Of a stretch of 64,000 nucleotides of DNA, positions 62,873 to 64,000 are shown piece by piece; the first letter of the stretch is position 1; each line of letters starts with the position of its first letter. This DNA comes from Martinezella hainanensis (GTDB lineage Bacteria; Pseudomonadota; Alphaproteobacteria; Rhizobiales; Rhizobiaceae), in the NCBI RefSeq assembly GCF_900094555.1, contig NZ_FMAC01000009.1, forward strand, positions 220,063-284,062. Direction: 5' to 3'. A program made the position numbers and the translations under genes. The notes beneath the pieces are model-generated. The model worked only from the letters and a program-made list of their open reading frames with translations, was not told the origin of the DNA and searched no databases.

Positions 62873-63901
62873 GTGAATCTGAAACAGCTATCGCAAATGC
62901 TCGGGCTGTCGCAGACGACAGTCAGCCGGGCTTTGAACGGATATCCGGAGGTCAATCGCGAGACCCGCGAGCGTGTTCTCAAAGCGGTTCGGGAAACCGG
63001 CTATCGACCGAACAAGGCAGCCCAAAGACTTGCAACCGGCAAGGCCGGCTCGATCGGGCTTGTGATGCCGACCTCACCCGGCACCTCCTCGGACGTGCAT
63101 TTTTCGGAGTTCCTAACGGGGCTGGGGGAAGAAGCCCTGCGGCACGACTTTCATTTCGTCCTGACGCCGGCGGATCCGAACGATGAGGTCGGCGCCTTGC
63201 GGCGGCTGGCAGCCAGCGGCAATGTCGATGCGCTGTTCGTCAACTATATGCGTGGCCACGACCCACGGCTGGAGATGCTGAAGACGCTCTCCATGCCGTT
63301 TCTCGTCCACGGACGTTCGATCGGCTCGGAGCCGGACTATCCCTTTCTCGACCTCGACAATGAAGCCGCTTTCTACGACGCCACGAAGCTGCTGCTGCAG
63401 CTCGGACATCGGCGCTTCGCTCTGCTGAACGGCCCGATCTACCTCGATTTCGCGATTCGCCGGAAGAACGGCGTGGATGCAGCCCTTGCCGAACGCGGCC
63501 TGGCGCTCGACGAGGCCTGCACCAGCCATACGCCGATGACGGACGAACAGGGCCTGCTCGTCATGGAACGCATCCTGCAGATGGAGAAGGACAAGCGGCC
63601 GACGGCAGTGCTCTGCTCCAGTACCGTGCTGGCGCTCGGTGCCGTTCGCGCCATCAATCAGGCAAAGCTCAGACTAGGCGAGGACATCTCGATGATCGCC
63701 CATGACGACGTGCTGACCTTGCTCAAGCCGGAAAATTTCACCGTGCCGCTGACGACCACCCGCTCGTCGCTGCGGGCGGCGGGTGTTCGCATCGCCGAGC
63801 GGCTGATCGGCGAAATCAAGCATACGGAGACGTATCCAGCCCAGGAATTGTGGAAGGCCGAATTGATCGTGCGTGCTTCGACCGGCGTGGCTCCGGCTTA
63901 A
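62873..63901 (+). CDS. aglR: LacI-family regulator AglR
   Basis: A 342-residue repressor: N-terminal LacI helix-turn-helix (NLKQLSQMLGLSQTTVSRAL, NGYPEVNRETRERVLKAVRE) with hinge, then a sugar-binding periplasmic-type domain. The start is the GTG at 62873, 11 bases after GGAGGAG. It is divergent from aglE; two identical palindromes sit in the shared region. In Sinorhizobium AglR regulates the agl operon in response to alpha-glucosides. Its TAA shares two bases with the convergent folD stop. Confidence 0.93.
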   Translation: MNLKQLSQMLGLSQTTVSRALNGYPEVNRETRERVLKAVRETGYRPNKAAQRLATGKAGSIGLVMPTSPGTSSDVHFSEFLTGLGEEALRHDFHFVLTPADPNDEVGALRRLAASGNVDALFVNYMRGHDPRLEMLKTLSMPFLVHGRSIGSEPDYPFLDLDNEAAFYDATKLLLQLGHRRFALLNGPIYLDFAIRRKNGVDAALAERGLALDEACTSHTPMTDEQGLLVMERILQMEKDKRPTAVLCSSTVLALGAVRAINQAKLRLGEDISMIAHDDVLTLLKPENFTVPLTTTRSSLRAAGVRIAERLIGEIKHTETYPAQELWKAELIVRASTGVAPA

Positions 63902-64000
63902 AACTTCGGCGGCTTTCTGCCAGCTGAGCGATGGGCGGCGCTGACGGTATTGGCCATCAGCATGGCGATGGTCATCGGACCGACACCGCCCGGAACCGGC
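63898..64000 (-). CDS. folD: FolD, C-terminal end (methylene-tetrahydrofolate dehydrogenase/cyclohydrolase)
   Basis: Only the last 33 codons are in the window: PVPGGVGPMTIAMLMANTVS followed by AAHRSAGRKPPKF and a stop. The PVPGGVGPMT motif is the conserved cofactor-site signature of FolD, which interconverts methylene-, methenyl- and formyl-tetrahydrofolate. The gene continues beyond the right edge. Its stop overlaps that of aglR. Confidence 0.92.
   Translation of the reverse strand, partial: PVPGGVGPMTIAMLMANTVSAAHRSAGRKPPKF

Overview
The window is GC-rich, densely coded alphaproteobacterial chromosome, most likely from a Rhizobium species (Rhizobiaceae). Pointers are: an Rrf2-family RirA iron regulator beside a dppABCDF operon; a complete alpha-glucoside operon in the order known from Sinorhizobium (aglR divergent from aglEFGAK); a very long PAS sensor kinase of the PleC/DivJ/PdhS type; a tRNA-His without an encoded G-1; and an Entner-Doudoroff zwf-pgl-edd operon. 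The species assignment is inference. There is no prophage, insertion sequence, CRISPR array or rRNA; the window reads as core/accessory metabolism and transport with many local regulators.

Layout. 1-3.1 kb: 5' part of a Ppx/GppA phosphatase with a long basic extension, then an anti-sigma factor / ECF sigma factor pair and a secreted TPR protein, all on the minus strand. 3.3-6.7 kb: a type III polyketide synthase translationally coupled to an isoprenylcysteine-methyltransferase-like membrane enzyme, a DadA-like flavoprotein and gluconokinase. 6.8-7.0 kb: a RIME-like inverted repeat. 7.0-13.4 kb: dppABCDF and rirA. 13.5-18.9 kb: an overlapping M48 protease/DUF898 membrane pair, a VOC protein, mmsA and a divergent LysR regulator. 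18.9-20.3 kb: two small ORFs, tRNA-His and a phasin. 20.5-24.2 kb: the 1224-residue kinase. 24.2-28.9 kb: GFA-domain protein, LysR regulator, EamA exporter and a chromate module (chrA plus rhodanese-ChrB). 29.2-35.5 kb: DEAD-box helicase, acetoacetyl-CoA synthetase and AsmA protein. 35.5-39.7 kb: a potFGHI-type polyamine importer. 40-46.5 kb: aldo/keto reductase, LysR, two small proteins, a chemoreceptor and an HI0933-like flavoprotein. 46.7-49.4 kb: puuA/puuB-like polyamine catabolism. 49.6-53.7 kb: zwf-pgl-edd. 53.8-56 kb: DUF3313 lipoprotein, TetR regulator and a PilZ-like protein. 56.1-63.9 kb: the agl operon with its LacI-type repressor. 63.9 kb to the end: the 3' end of folD.

How the genes connect. 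AglEFGK imports alpha-glucosides and AglA hydrolyses them; the glucose (as glucose 6-phosphate) and the gluconate phosphorylated by GntK both drain into Zwf/Pgl/Edd. Polyamines imported by the Pot system can be degraded by the gamma-glutamylation pair. MmsA (valine/inositol degradation), acetoacetyl-CoA synthetase and the phasin belong to acyl-CoA and polyhydroxybutyrate metabolism; the phasin promoter carries two PhaR-like TGC-N3-GCA dyads. Dpp next to RirA fits uptake of peptides and the haem precursor aminolaevulinate.

The most promising observations are regulatory or concern small modules: paired AglR operators placed symmetrically in the agl intergenic region, stem-loops after the binding-protein gene in all three ABC operons, the phasin operators, the PKS/methyltransferase pair and the DUF898/M48 pair. 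I did not see a large, wholly unknown multigene system. All calls rest on reading the sequence; no database search was run.
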